Assembly (NCBI RefSeq): GCF_047600445.1
Contig: NZ_JASGKT010000002.1
Location: 744,001 to 808,000 of the forward strand
Direction: 5' to 3'
DNA from: Piscinibacter sp047600445
GTDB taxonomy: Bacteria; Pseudomonadota; Gammaproteobacteria; Burkholderiales; Burkholderiaceae_C
DNA length: 64,000 bases
Shown in pieces: positions 1-9,245 of this stretch (positions are counted from its first letter, which is position 1; the number at the start of each line of letters is the position of its first letter). The notes under the pieces are model-generated. The model ran no database searches and was not told the origin of the DNA. It saw nothing but the letters and a program-made list of their open reading frames with translations. Both the position numbers and the translations under genes were made by a program.

Positions 1-730
1 GCACGGGCTGGATGGGCGCCACCAGCGCGCCGAAGCTGGCCGTGTCGCCGGCCACGCGCGCCTCGCGCAGCCAGCGCATGCCGCAGTCCTCGCGGGCGAC
101 GCGCAGCGCGTCGTCGGCGGGGCGCCTGTCGGCCATCGCCTCGAACTGCTTCCAGGCCACGGCGTGGTTGCCCGCTTCGCACAACTGCACCGCCGCGCCG
201 AGTTCGGCGGCTTCGTGTTCGAGCCGCGCGCGTTCGGCGGCGCGCTGCTGCTCGACGCGCTGCTGCACGATGAAAAGCGCGCCCGCCAGCAGCGCCAGCG
301 TCACCGCGCCGATCAGCCAGCCCCACAGCGGCATGCGGCTGCGCAGGCGCGCCACCGCGGCCACCGTCTCGGCCACCAGGTCGCCCTTGGGGCTCAGCAG
401 CGTTACCGCGCGCAGGTAGGGTGGGATGTCCTCGATCGGCGTGGGCTGCGCCAGCACCGGCAGCACGTGGCCGCCGGGGCGGCGCCAGCGGCGCTGCGCG
501 ATGTCCAGCTCGGACAGCGCGTAGCTGCCCGGGCGGATGGCGCGCGGCGTGATCAGGAACACCATCGCGTCGGCCGCCGCGATGGCCTCGCGAAGCATCT
601 CGTGGTAGGGCTCGCCTTCCTTCAGTTCGGCGCGGTCGGTGAAGACGTCGTGGCCTTCGGCTTCGAGCGCCAGGCGCAGGCGCTCGGCCAGGTCTTTCTG
701 GTCGGACGAATAAGAGACGAACAGCTTCAC
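1..730 (-). CDS. TIR-domain membrane protein, 3' end outside the window
   Basis: Reading leftward from a GTG at 730, the frame stays open to the window edge (243 codons seen). The N-terminus (VKLFVSYSSDQKDL) is the start of a bacterial TIR domain, which runs to about residue 125. Glu74 in YALSELDIA lies where TIR NADases carry their catalytic Glu. One hydrophobic helix follows at about 134-155 (PLWGWLIGAVTLALLAGALF), then a soluble, Ala/Glu-rich region that starts like a helical repeat. Bacterial TIR proteins cleave NAD+ or act as scaffolds; which applies here cannot be said. The start is GTG with no strong Shine-Dalgarno, so it is moderately certain. The gene is divergent from the DUF808 gene, with about 127 bp between them. 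Confidence 0.8.
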   Translation of the reverse strand, partial: MKLFVSYSSDQKDLAERLRLALEAEGHDVFTDRAELKEGEPYHEMLREAIAAADAMVFLITPRAIRPGSYALSELDIAQRRWRRPGGHVLPVLAQPTPIEDIPPYLRAVTLLSPKGDLVAETVAAVARLRSRMPLWGWLIGAVTLALLAGALFIVQQRVEQQRAAERARLEHEAAELGAAVQLCEAGNHAVAWKQFEAMADRRPADDALRVAREDCGMRWLREARVAGDTASFGALVAPIQPV

Positions 731-857
731 GGGACGCAGCGAAACGGAGGCTCGAAGGGGCGTGCGATTGTGGTGCGCATCGGCGGGTGGCGCAACGCGG
801 CTACGATGCACGCTCGCGGCGCCGCCGCCCATCCCTATCCACGCTGCTCGATCCCCC

Positions 858-1778
<921 letters not shown>

Positions 1779-1811
1779 TGCGGGACAACGACAACGATTG
1801 GAGGAGACACC

Positions 1812-2402
1812 GTGCAGCGCATTCCGACGAGACAAGGCCTGGCCGCCGTGCTGATCGGCGCCACGATCGCCGTCGCCGCGCAGGCCGCGCCCACCAGCAC
1901 CAAGTTCGAGCCGAAGCTCGAGGTGCAGGGCAGCACGCTGCAGCTCAACGGCGCGGGCACGCGCTTCAGGGCGATCTTCAAGGTGTACGACATGGGCCTG
2001 TACACGACGAAGAAGGTGTCCAGCGCCGCCGAGCTGCTGGCGCTGCCAGGGCCGAAGCGGCTGCAGTTCACCGCGCTGCGCGAGTTGCCCGGCACCGACC
2101 TGGGCCGGTTGTTCATCAAGGGCATGAACGACAACTCGCCCAAGGACCGCGTGCAGCGCCACGCGCTGGCGAGCATGCGGCTGATCGAGGTGTTCTCGGG
2201 CCGCTCGAAGATGCTGCCGGGCGAATCCTTCGCGATGGAGTTCGCGCCGGGCAAGGGCACGACCTTCTACATCCTCGGCAAGCCGCAGGGCGAACCCGTC
2301 GGGGACGACGAGTTCTTCCAGATGGTGCTGAAGATCTGGGTCGGCGAGTCGCCGGCCGACACGCACTTGCGCGACGCGCTGCTCGGCCTGGACAAGGAGT
2401 AG
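1812..2402 (+). CDS. chalcone-isomerase-like exported protein
   Basis: This 196-residue protein begins at a GTG behind a good ribosome-binding site (GGAGGAG at about 1799-1805). Residues 1-25 form a signal peptide (VLIGATIAVAAQAAP). The rest matches the bacterial chalcone isomerase-like fold: FRAIFKVYDMGLYTTKK near residues 55-70, the RELPGTDLGRLF segment, and a C-terminal GDDEFFQMVLKIWVGESPAD. Bacterial members are mostly periplasmic proteins of unknown substrate; the plant isomerase activity should not be assumed. It converges on the cold-shock gene with only 13 bp between stop codons. Confidence 0.85.
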   Translation: MQRIPTRQGLAAVLIGATIAVAAQAAPTSTKFEPKLEVQGSTLQLNGAGTRFRAIFKVYDMGLYTTKKVSSAAELLALPGPKRLQFTALRELPGTDLGRLFIKGMNDNSPKDRVQRHALASMRLIEVFSGRSKMLPGESFAMEFAPGKGTTFYILGKPQGEPVGDDEFFQMVLKIWVGESPADTHLRDALLGLDKE

Positions 2403-2415
2403 GGTGCCGCCGCGC

Positions 2416-3066
2416 TCAGCGCGCGCCGGCCAGCCACAGCGCCAGCGCCGCCCAGTGCAGCGCCACCGTGACCCAGTAGGCCTTGCGGAACGACGGCTTG
2501 GCCGACTTGTGGCGCAGCAGGCGCTGCGCCAGCCAGGCGCCGGGCCAGCCGCCGACCAGGCCGGCGGCGTGCAGCACCACTTCGGGCGTGCGCCGGGCGC
2601 CGCGCTGCGCCGCGAACTTGTCGCGCCAGTAGAGGTAGAAGGCCAGCACGCTCAGCAGCGGCACCGACAACGCCAGCGGCACCGGCAGGCGCTGCGTCCA
2701 GGCGGCCCAGGCCAGCACGCCCAGGTACAGCGGCACCAGCAGCGCCATCACGCGCATCTCGACGCGCACGTGGGGCGGCGGCGGCGCGCGCCGGCTGCCG
2801 TCGCGCCGGCGCGGCAGCTCGGGCGGCAGGCCGCGGCGCGGGTCGACGTAGTCGAGCGGCGCCAGCGCCATCGCGCGCGGCCCCTTGCCGCCGACGTGGA
2901 TCTCCTCGTAGCGCACCTGCAAGCCTTCGCTCGGCGCGGTGCTGCCGCCGCGGAAGTCGCGGATGTGGAAGAACACGTCCGCTTCGACCGTGGCAGCGGC
3001 GGCGGCGCGCACGAAGCCGTAGCCGCGCTCGGCGTCCCAGCGAACGATGGTGCCCTGCTTGTTCAT
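2416..3066 (-). CDS. cold-shock domain / DUF1294 fusion protein
   Basis: The 216-residue product has an N-terminal cold-shock nucleic-acid-binding domain (MNKQGTIVRWDAERGYGFVR, then DVFFHIRDF, covering RNP1- and RNP2-type motifs, residues 1-70). The C-terminal half is DUF1294, with three hydrophobic helices (VMALLVPLYLGVLAWAAWT, LALSVPLLSVLAFYLYWRDKFAA, YWVTVALHWAALALWLAG) and the family's GLVGGWPGAWLAQRLLRHKS stretch. Fusions of this type are common in proteobacteria and presumably tether an RNA- or DNA-binding domain to the inner membrane. The role is unknown. Confidence 0.88.
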   Translation of the reverse strand: MNKQGTIVRWDAERGYGFVRAAAAATVEADVFFHIRDFRGGSTAPSEGLQVRYEEIHVGGKGPRAMALAPLDYVDPRRGLPPELPRRRDGSRRAPPPPHVRVEMRVMALLVPLYLGVLAWAAWTQRLPVPLALSVPLLSVLAFYLYWRDKFAAQRGARRTPEVVLHAAGLVGGWPGAWLAQRLLRHKSAKPSFRKAYWVTVALHWAALALWLAGAR

Positions 3067-3100
3067 GCGGCGTGGATGCTGCCAGCGTGCGGAGCGATGC

Positions 3101-3138
3101 CGTGTAGCCCGGCGTAGCCGGTGTAGCCGCGTGTAGCG
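3101..3138. repeat. four short imperfect direct repeats
   Basis: Between the start of the cold-shock/DUF1294 gene and the stop of the DUF2726 gene there are four 9-10 bp units ending in GTAGCC or GTAGCG (3101-3109, 3110-3119, 3120-3128, 3129-3138). They lie in a 73-bp gap and have no obvious hairpin. Function unknown; slippage is a simple explanation. Confidence 0.55.
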
Positions 3139-3139
3139 T

Positions 3140-3859
3140 TCAGCCGCGCGGCGCCGCGCCGCGCGGCGCGAGCGCGTCGAGGTCGTCGAAGTAGTCCGAC
3201 GACACCGGTTCGAGCTGCGGCATCGCCGCCGCGAAGGCGTCGCCCTCGCTGATCACCTCCACCATCTCGGGCACCGGCAGCATGCGCTTGCCGTGCGGGC
3301 CGAGCGTGTCCTCCTCGGCTTCCGCGCCCTGCTCGCGGAAGAGGGCGCGCACTTCGGCCGGGCTCGGAAGCGCCTCGGCATTCCATTGCAGCACGCGCAC
3401 GCCGGCGGCCTGCAGCACCTGCGTCATGCGCTCGTGGCGGCGGATGCTGCGCTCGGACTGGCCACCGGTGCGGATGTCGACCACCGCCACCACCCGTGAG
3501 CTCTTGTCACACACCAGCAGGTCGACCGTCAGCCGGCCGACGCGCGTCAGCCAGTCGCTGTACGAGTGGCGCGTCGGCACGCTGATGAAACGCGCCAGCG
3601 GCACCTGCGCCAGCACCAGCCGGTTCGGCATGGCCCGGCGCATCAGGTCGTAGGCCTGGCGCTCGGGCAGCGTCAGCACACGCACCGCCTGCGGCGTCCA
3701 TGCCTGCACGGTGTCGAGCGGCGCATCGGCCTGCGCCGCCTTGCCGCTCTTGCCGTTCTTGCGCTTGCCCGACGGCCGGCTGCCGCGGCGGCGCGCCCAG
3801 ACCCAGGCCAGCAGCAGTGCGGAGACGGTCAGCGCGCCGATGAAATTGATGTCCAGCAT
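3140..3859 (-). CDS. DUF2726-domain membrane-anchored protein
   Basis: Starting at MLDINFIGALTV, the protein has 239 residues. An N-terminal transmembrane helix (FIGALTVSALLLAWVWARRR) is followed by a basic, low-complexity linker. A DUF2726 domain occupies about residues 50-180, with the typical LTLPERQAYDLMRRAMP entry, a HSYSDWLTRVGRLTVDLLVCD core and LQAAGVRVLQWNAEALP. DUF2726 resembles endonuclease-like and DNA-topoisomerase-associated folds, but no activity is established. The C-terminal 50 residues are acidic. Longer upstream extensions in this frame are not needed and would remove the leading membrane anchor from the N-terminus. Confidence 0.8.
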   Translation of the reverse strand: MLDINFIGALTVSALLLAWVWARRRGSRPSGKRKNGKSGKAAQADAPLDTVQAWTPQAVRVLTLPERQAYDLMRRAMPNRLVLAQVPLARFISVPTRHSYSDWLTRVGRLTVDLLVCDKSSRVVAVVDIRTGGQSERSIRRHERMTQVLQAAGVRVLQWNAEALPSPAEVRALFREQGAEAEEDTLGPHGKRMLPVPEMVEVISEGDAFAAAMPQLEPVSSDYFDDLDALAPRGAAPRG

Positions 3860-4108
3860 GGCCACGGCCGCGTGCGGCGAACGAAGGGTTGGAAACGCGC
3901 CCAGCGTAGCCTTGCGCGCCGGCGCCGGGTCGATCGAGAAGCGGCACGATTTCACGCTTGAAAGAGGGATAGGCGCGCACCGGGCGCTGTCGCGGTCCGG
4001 CCCCTTCCATGCGCAGTATTTCGTGGAAGCGCACGATCGTGGGCCGCGCCGTCCGCACGGCGGGGCGATCCGTGGCACGCTCGACGCCGTCGCTTCGTTC
4101 ATCCGATC

Positions 4109-4681
4109 ATGGCCGCCTCCCGCAACACCGCTTCCTCCGCTGCGTCGCGCCCCGCCCATCGGCTGCGCGAATTGCTGCAACGCCCGCTCAAGCTCGAACT
4201 GCGCGGCGCGCAACTGCACGTCGTGCTGGCCGACAAGGCCGAACGCCGCCCCGAGGCGCCCGCCGGCGCGTCGGCCGGCGAGATGCTGCGCCGCGGCCAC
4301 GCCGAACTGGGCGAGCTGCTGCGCCGCCACCCCGAGACGCGCCAGCTGATGCGGCACCTGGCCTTCACCGAGGCGCAGATCGGCCGCTTCGGCAGCCGCG
4401 CGCTCAAGCTCGAGATCCCGGTGCCGGTGCTGCGCAAGGCGCTGGAGCAGTTCGACCTGCTCTTGCAGGGCGCGCCCAGCGAGGCCCTGGCCTGCCTGCG
4501 CGCGCGCATCGCCGAGACGGTGGAAGTGCGCGGCCGCGCCCTCGAGATCGACGAGGACACCGAGACGCGCCCCGGCAGCCTGGAAGTGATCGAAGCCTCG
4601 CACTCGCTGTTCGACGAGATGGAGCGGAGCTGGACCGGCCACGTTCCGCTGGACAACAGCGCGGAATCCCCCGCACGCTGA
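4109..4681 (+). CDS. conserved hypothetical protein
   Basis: I do not recognise a named family for this 190-residue soluble protein. It is rich in Leu, Arg and Glu, with predicted helices (AHRLRELLQRPLKLELRG, EMLRRGHAELGELLRRHP) and no signal peptide or membrane segment. The C-terminus is acidic (LEIDEDTETRPGSLEV). Codon use is like that of its neighbours, so it is probably a real chromosomal gene. It lies 249 bp from the divergent DUF2726 gene and 60 bp before the TPR lipoprotein, with which it may be co-transcribed. Confidence 0.65.
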   Translation: MAASRNTASSAASRPAHRLRELLQRPLKLELRGAQLHVVLADKAERRPEAPAGASAGEMLRRGHAELGELLRRHPETRQLMRHLAFTEAQIGRFGSRALKLEIPVPVLRKALEQFDLLLQGAPSEALACLRARIAETVEVRGRALEIDEDTETRPGSLEVIEASHSLFDEMERSWTGHVPLDNSAESPAR

Positions 4682-4741
4682 GACGGCTCCGAACGGAGTA
4701 AGGTGAGCGCCTGGCGCGGCCCCGCCGCGCGGGAGACGCTC

Positions 4742-5899
4742 ATGACGCGCTCGCTGCATCGCATCCTCGCCCTCGCCGCCACGTTCTGGCTGGCCGCCTG
4801 CGCCGCCCCCGCGCCGCCCGCCGAGGGCCTGTTCGACGACACGCTGTTCGCCCCGCCCGCGCAGCCCGTGGATGCGGGCGCGGTGTTCGCGCTGTCCGAT
4901 GCGATGCGGCGCTACCTCGACGAAGACCTGGCGCGCGAGGTGCGCCGCAAGGGCGCGCGCGCCGCGCTGATCGACGCGCTGTATGCGCCGGACCGGCTGC
5001 GCCTGGACTACGACGCGCAGCGCACCCGCAGCGCCGCCGAGGCCTTCGAGGCGCGCAGCGGCAACTGCCTGTCGCTGGTGATCATGAGCGCCGCGCTGGC
5101 GCGCCACCTCGGCCTGCCGGTGCAGTTCCACAGCGTGCACACCGACGCCGGCTGGGGCCGCAGCGGCGACCTGCTGGTCAGCAGCGGCCACGTCAACCTG
5201 ACGCTGCGCCACCCGGGCGGCGACGAACGCATGCGCTTCGACATCGCCGAGGCGATGCTGATCGACTTCGAGCCGCCGCAGCCCGGCCAGAAGCAGTATT
5301 CGCGCGGCATCACCGAGGCCACGCTGCTGGCGATGTACATGAACAACCGCGCCGCCGAGTCGCTGGCCGCCGGCGCGGTGGACGACGCCTACTGGTTCGC
5401 GCGCGCGGCCATCGCGGCCGACGCGACCTTCCTGCGCGCGCGCAACACGCTGGCGGTGGTCTACCAGCGGCGCGGCGCGTTCGCGCAGGCCGCCCGCGTG
5501 CTGGAGCAACTGCTGGCGCTGGAGCCGGCCAACGTGGCGGTGCTGTCCAACCTCGCCAACGCCTACACGAAGCAGGGCCGCGCGGACGATGCCGCCGCCG
5601 TGCAGCGGCGCCTGGCGCGCATCGAGCCCGAACCGCCCTACCACTTCTTCCAGCTCGGCCTCGACGCGATGCAGCGGCGCGACTACGCGCGGGCCAAGGC
5701 GATGTTCGAGAAGGAGATCGAACGCGCCGCCTACCACCACGAGTTCCACTTCGGCCTGGCGCTGGCGAGCTACGGGCTGGGCGACGTGAAGGAGGCGCGG
5801 CGCCAGCTCGGCCTGGCGATGCAGGCCAGCACGCGCGCGGCCGAGCGCGAGCTCTATGCCGGCAAGCTCGAACGCCTCAAGGCGCTGCGGCTCCAGTAG
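4742..5899 (+). CDS. lipoprotein with transglutaminase-like and TPR domains
   Basis: The chosen ATG gives a clean lipoprotein signal, MTRSLHRILALAATFWLAAC, with lipobox LAAC at the cysteine. A GTG at 4703 with a closer GGAG is an alternative but would bury the signal. Residues 90-200 resemble a transglutaminase-like fold, with a candidate catalytic Cys in ARSGNCLSLVIMSAALARHLG and later SSGHVNL. Residues 210-385 are TPR repeats (ARNTLAVVYQRRGAFAQAARVLEQL, AVLSNLANAYTKQGRADDAA, and so on). It is likely anchored in the outer membrane facing the periplasm. Its 3' end overlaps the convergent oligopeptidase gene by 23 bp. Confidence 0.85.
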   Translation: MTRSLHRILALAATFWLAACAAPAPPAEGLFDDTLFAPPAQPVDAGAVFALSDAMRRYLDEDLAREVRRKGARAALIDALYAPDRLRLDYDAQRTRSAAEAFEARSGNCLSLVIMSAALARHLGLPVQFHSVHTDAGWGRSGDLLVSSGHVNLTLRHPGGDERMRFDIAEAMLIDFEPPQPGQKQYSRGITEATLLAMYMNNRAAESLAAGAVDDAYWFARAAIAADATFLRARNTLAVVYQRRGAFAQAARVLEQLLALEPANVAVLSNLANAYTKQGRADDAAAVQRRLARIEPEPPYHFFQLGLDAMQRRDYARAKAMFEKEIERAAYHHEFHFGLALASYGLGDVKEARRQLGLAMQASTRAAERELYAGKLERLKALRLQ

Positions 5900-7955
5900 C
5901 CGGGCCGGCGAGCCCCCAGATCGCGAGCATGAAGGTCACGACTTCGGCGCGCTCGGCCAGCGCGTCGTAGCGGCCCGAGGCGCCGCCGTGGCCGGCGTCG
6001 AGGTTGACGGACAGCAGCACCGGCTCGTCGTCGGTCTTCAGCGAGCGCAGCTTCGCCGCGTACTTGGCGGCCTCCCAGCACGGCACCTGGCTGTCGTTCA
6101 GCCCGGCGCGCAGGTACATCGCCGGGTAGGCTGCCGCGCGCAGGTTGTCGTAGGGCGAGTAGCGGCGCATCACCGCGTAGTCGGCCGGCAGCTTGGGGTT
6201 GCCCCATTCGAGGAACTCGCCCACCGTCAGCGGCAGCGTCTCGTCGAGCATGGTGTTGATCACGTCGACGAAGGGCACCTCGGCCACCACGGCGCGGAAC
6301 AGATCCGGCCGCAGGTTCGCCGCCGCCACCAGCAGCCCGCCGGCGCTGCCGCCTTCGACGATGAGCTGCGCCGGCGTGGTCCAGCCCTGCGCCACCAGCG
6401 CCTCGGCGCAGGCGACGAAGTCGCTGAAGCTGTTCGGCTTGGCGGCCAGCTTGCCGTCGTCGTACCAGCGCCGGCCGCGGTCGCCGCCGCCGCGCACGTG
6501 GGCGATCGCGAACACGACGCCGCGGTCGAGCAGGCTCAGGCGTGACGACGAGAAGTACGGATCGACGGCAATGCCGTAGGCGCCGTAGCCGTACATCAGC
6601 AGCGGCTGGGCTTGGCCCCGGCGCAGATCCCGCAGATCGCGCCGCCACACCAGCGACACCGGCACCTCGGTGCCGTCGGCCGCGTGCGCCAGGATCTGCG
6701 TGCTGTCGTACCGCGCCGGGTCGTAGCCGCCGAGCACCGGCTGGCGCTTCTTCAGCGTGCGCCGGCCGCTGCGCAGGTCGACGTCGATGATGGAGTAGGG
6801 CGTCACCATCGAGGTGTAGGCGACGCGGTAGACCTCGCTGTCGAACTCCTCGTTGACCTGGCCGCCGGCGCTGTAGACCGTCTCGTCGAAGGGGATGTGC
6901 CAGTCGCGCCCGATCCGGTCATCCGCCAGCTCGAAGACGCGCAGCTTGAGCGTGCCCAGCTCGCGTTCCTGCACCACCATCCAGCGCTCGAACAGGTCCA
7001 CGTCTTCCAGCATCACGTCGTCGCGCTGCGCGATCAGTTCGCGCGCGGTCTGCAGCGATGGCGCGTCGGCATCGGTCTCGACGAGGCGGAAGTTGCGCCC
7101 GCTGTCGTTGACGAGAAGGTAGAAGCGCCCGTGCCGGTGGTCGAGCGACATCTCGATGCCGCGCCGGCGCGGCAGCACGATGCGCGGCGCCGCGGCCGGA
7201 TCGTCGGCGGCGACGACGCGCAGCTCGGTGGTGTCCTTGCTGGCCGACGAGATCACGATGAAGCGCTCGTCGCGCGTCTTGCCCAGGCCGAGCCAGAACA
7301 GCTCGTCGGATTCTTCGTACAACAGCTCGTCGGGCGTGCCGGCGCCGAGGCGATGCCGCCAGACGCGGTGCGTGCGCCGGGCCTCGTCCTTGCTGAGGTA
7401 GTAGAGCGTGCGGCTGTCGTTGCCCCAGGCGGCGTCTTCGGTCTTCTCGATCGCCACCGGCAGGTCGGCGCCCGTGGCGAGCTCGCGCACGCGCAGCGTG
7501 TGGTCGAGCGCGCCGGTCTCGTCGAGCGAGTAGGCGAGCAGCGTGTTGTCGGGGCTGAGCTCCAGCGCGCCGAGTTGCAGAAAGGGCTTGCCCTCGGCGA
7601 GCGCGTTCAGGTCGAGCATCACCTCCTCGGCCGCGCCGGCCACATCGCGCCGGCGCAGCCAGGTCTCGTACTGGCGGCCCTTCGCGGTGCGGCTCCAGTG
7701 CCACCAGCCGTTCTTGCGCCAGGGCAGCTCGTCGTCGTCTTCCTGGATGCGCGCCAGCATCTCGTCGTAGAGCCGCTGCTTCAAGGCCGCGTGCGGCGCG
7801 AACCAGGCCTCGGTGTGGGCGTTCTCGGCCTTCAGGTGGGCGATGACCTCGGGGTCGTCGCGCTCGCGCAGCCAGTGCCAGTCGTCGATGCGCGTCTCGC
7901 CGTGGATGGAAACGTCCTTGGGGCGGCGCGCGGGGATCGGTGCGGTGCTCGTCAT
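5877..7955 (-). CDS. ptrB: oligopeptidase B (S9 prolyl oligopeptidase family)
   Basis: The 692-residue length matches oligopeptidase B, a cytoplasmic serine peptidase that cuts short peptides after Arg or Lys. An N-terminal beta-propeller covers about residues 70-400. The catalytic alpha/beta-hydrolase domain follows: nucleophile in VEGGSAGGLL, acid in RAGLNDSQVPCWE and the histidine in DAGHGGASG. The S1-pocket region around ARGGGDRGRRWYDDGK is also typical. The start chosen is MTSTAPIPARRPKD; a longer reading frame exists upstream but runs into the dmeR gene. Only 31 bp separate it from the dmeR stop, so the two could share a transcript. Confidence 0.92.
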   Translation of the reverse strand: MTSTAPIPARRPKDVSIHGETRIDDWHWLRERDDPEVIAHLKAENAHTEAWFAPHAALKQRLYDEMLARIQEDDDELPWRKNGWWHWSRTAKGRQYETWLRRRDVAGAAEEVMLDLNALAEGKPFLQLGALELSPDNTLLAYSLDETGALDHTLRVRELATGADLPVAIEKTEDAAWGNDSRTLYYLSKDEARRTHRVWRHRLGAGTPDELLYEESDELFWLGLGKTRDERFIVISSASKDTTELRVVAADDPAAAPRIVLPRRRGIEMSLDHRHGRFYLLVNDSGRNFRLVETDADAPSLQTARELIAQRDDVMLEDVDLFERWMVVQERELGTLKLRVFELADDRIGRDWHIPFDETVYSAGGQVNEEFDSEVYRVAYTSMVTPYSIIDVDLRSGRRTLKKRQPVLGGYDPARYDSTQILAHAADGTEVPVSLVWRRDLRDLRRGQAQPLLMYGYGAYGIAVDPYFSSSRLSLLDRGVVFAIAHVRGGGDRGRRWYDDGKLAAKPNSFSDFVACAEALVAQGWTTPAQLIVEGGSAGGLLVAAANLRPDLFRAVVAEVPFVDVINTMLDETLPLTVGEFLEWGNPKLPADYAVMRRYSPYDNLRAAAYPAMYLRAGLNDSQVPCWEAAKYAAKLRSLKTDDEPVLLSVNLDAGHGGASGRYDALAERAEVVTFMLAIWGLAGPATGAAAP

Positions 7956-7986
7956 CGGGCGAGCATACGGTGCGCGGCGGGGCGCA

Positions 7987-8262
7987 TCAGCGCAGGTAGG
8001 AGCGCAGCGCGCGCACCACCTGCTCGACATCGTCGGCGCGCTCGCGCGCCGAGGCGTCCGCGCGGCCCAGGTGCTCGCGCACGTGGCCTTCCAGCACCTC
8101 GGCCATCAGCCCGTCGACGGCGCCGCGGATCGCGGCGATCTGCTGCAGCACGGCGGCGCAGTCGACCTGCGCATCGAGCGCGCGCTCCAGCGCCTCGGCC
8201 TGCCCCTTGATGCGGCGCACGCGCGCCAGCAGCGGCTTGCGGTGGTGAATCGTGTGGGCCAT
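7987..8262 (-). CDS. dmeR: CsoR/RcnR-family metal-responsive repressor, DmeR-like
   Basis: This 91-residue all-helical repressor begins MAHTIHHRKPLLARVRRIKGQ, the family's N-terminal helix. His3, Cys35, His60 and His64 are all present at exactly the numbering of the RcnR nickel/cobalt ligand set (VDC35, EGH60VREH64). Together with the divergent CDF exporter this makes a Ni/Co sensor of the DmeR type much more likely than a copper CsoR or a formaldehyde FrmR. The intergenic palindrome at 8283-8303 is the evident operator, so it probably represses both itself and dmeF. Confidence 0.88.
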   Translation of the reverse strand: MAHTIHHRKPLLARVRRIKGQAEALERALDAQVDCAAVLQQIAAIRGAVDGLMAEVLEGHVREHLGRADASARERADDVEQVVRALRSYLR

Positions 8263-8282
8263 GGCATCTCCTTCGTGTCGCA

Positions 8283-8303
8283 ATATACTGGGGTGCAGTA
8301 TAT
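8283..8303. promoter_or_regulatory. RcnR/DmeR-type operator
   Basis: A perfect inverted repeat with 7-bp arms, ATATACT (8283-8289) and AGTATAT (8297-8303), surrounds a G-rich spacer GGGGTGC. RcnR-type sites are known to combine TACT/AGTA half-sites with a central G-tract, and this one fits well. It begins 20 bp upstream of the dmeR start codon and its right arm includes the first two bases of the dmeF ATG at 8302, so a bound repressor would cover the dmeF translation start. Confidence 0.8.
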
Positions 8304-9222
8304 GAACACGACACCGATCCACACCGTCGCCGAACCACGGCACAGCCACGACTTCGCCGACGCGGACCCGCTCGCCGAGCGCAACACGCGCCGCGCGGTG
8401 CTGCTGGCGGCCGCGATGATGGTGGTCGAGATCGTCTGCGGCATCGCCTTCAACTCGATGGCGCTGCTCGCCGACGGCTGGCACATGAGCTCGCACGTGC
8501 TGGCGCTCGGCCTCTCGGCGCTGGCCTACCTGGCGGCGCGGCGCCTCGCGCACGACCGGCGCTTCGCCTTCGGCACCTGGAAGATCGAGGTGCTGGGCGG
8601 TTACACCAGCGCGCTGCTGCTCGTCGCGGTGGCCGTGCTGATGCTGTGGCAGTCCATCGAGCGCCTGGTCGAGCCCCTGCCCATCCGCTACGGCGAGGCG
8701 ATCAGCGTCGCCGTGATCGGGCTGGCCGTCAACCTGGCCTGCGCGTGGCTGCTGAAGGACGGGCACGGCCATGGCCACGGGCACCACCACCACGACGACC
8801 TCAACCTGCGCTCCGCCTACCTGCACGTGGTGGCGGACGCGGCGACCTCGGTGCTGGCCATCGTGGCGCTGTTCGGCGGCATGCTGTGGGGCGCCGACTG
8901 GCTCGACCCGCTGATGGGCATCGCCGGCGCGATGCTGGTGGCGGTGTGGGCCGGGGGCCTGCTGCGCGAGGCCGGCCGCGTGCTGCTGGACGCCGAGATG
9001 GACGCGCCGGTGGTCGAGGAGATCCGCGAGGCGCTCGCGGCGGGCGAGGCCGCGGCCGAGATCGCCGACCTGCACGTCTGGCGCGTCGGCAAGGGGAAGT
9101 ACGCCTGCATCCTGGCCGTGATGACTTCAGCCGATGTCGGGCCGGAGTACTTCCGCAAGCTGCTCGCGGTGCATGAGGAATTGGTGCACGTGACGGTGGA
9201 GGTTCGCCGGCAGGCACCGTAG
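8302..9222 (+). CDS. dmeF: cation diffusion facilitator, Ni/Co exporter DmeF-like
   Basis: The 306-residue protein has six predicted membrane helices. Zn/Co/Ni-site motifs are seen in helix 2 (LLADGWHMSSHVLAL) and helix 5 (YLHVVADAATS, an HxxxD pair). A histidine-rich cytoplasmic loop (DGHGHGHGHHHHDD, near residue 155) lies between helices 4 and 5, and a C-terminal ferredoxin-like domain contains IADLHVWRVGKGKYACIL. The ADGWHM signature and the tryptophan-containing context are those of DmeF rather than ZitB/CzcD. Metal would leave the cytoplasm in exchange for protons. The ATG overlaps the operator, and the only Shine-Dalgarno-like sequence is the operator's GGGG core, eight bases upstream. 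Confidence 0.9.
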   Translation: MNTTPIHTVAEPRHSHDFADADPLAERNTRRAVLLAAAMMVVEIVCGIAFNSMALLADGWHMSSHVLALGLSALAYLAARRLAHDRRFAFGTWKIEVLGGYTSALLLVAVAVLMLWQSIERLVEPLPIRYGEAISVAVIGLAVNLACAWLLKDGHGHGHGHHHHDDLNLRSAYLHVVADAATSVLAIVALFGGMLWGADWLDPLMGIAGAMLVAVWAGGLLREAGRVLLDAEMDAPVVEEIREALAAGEAAAEIADLHVWRVGKGKYACILAVMTSADVGPEYFRKLLAVHEELVHVTVEVRRQAP

Positions 9223-9245
9223 CCGAGAGGGAGCGGAAGAGACTC

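Noticed and set aside
1..730. A complete anti-phage defence island
   Set aside because: Only one candidate gene, cut by the window edge, with ordinary housekeeping genes beside it; there are no nuclease, helicase or methylase partners.
3860..4108. Gene-free 249-bp divergent region
   Set aside because: No hairpin, conserved site or credible small frame was seen; it probably holds only promoters.
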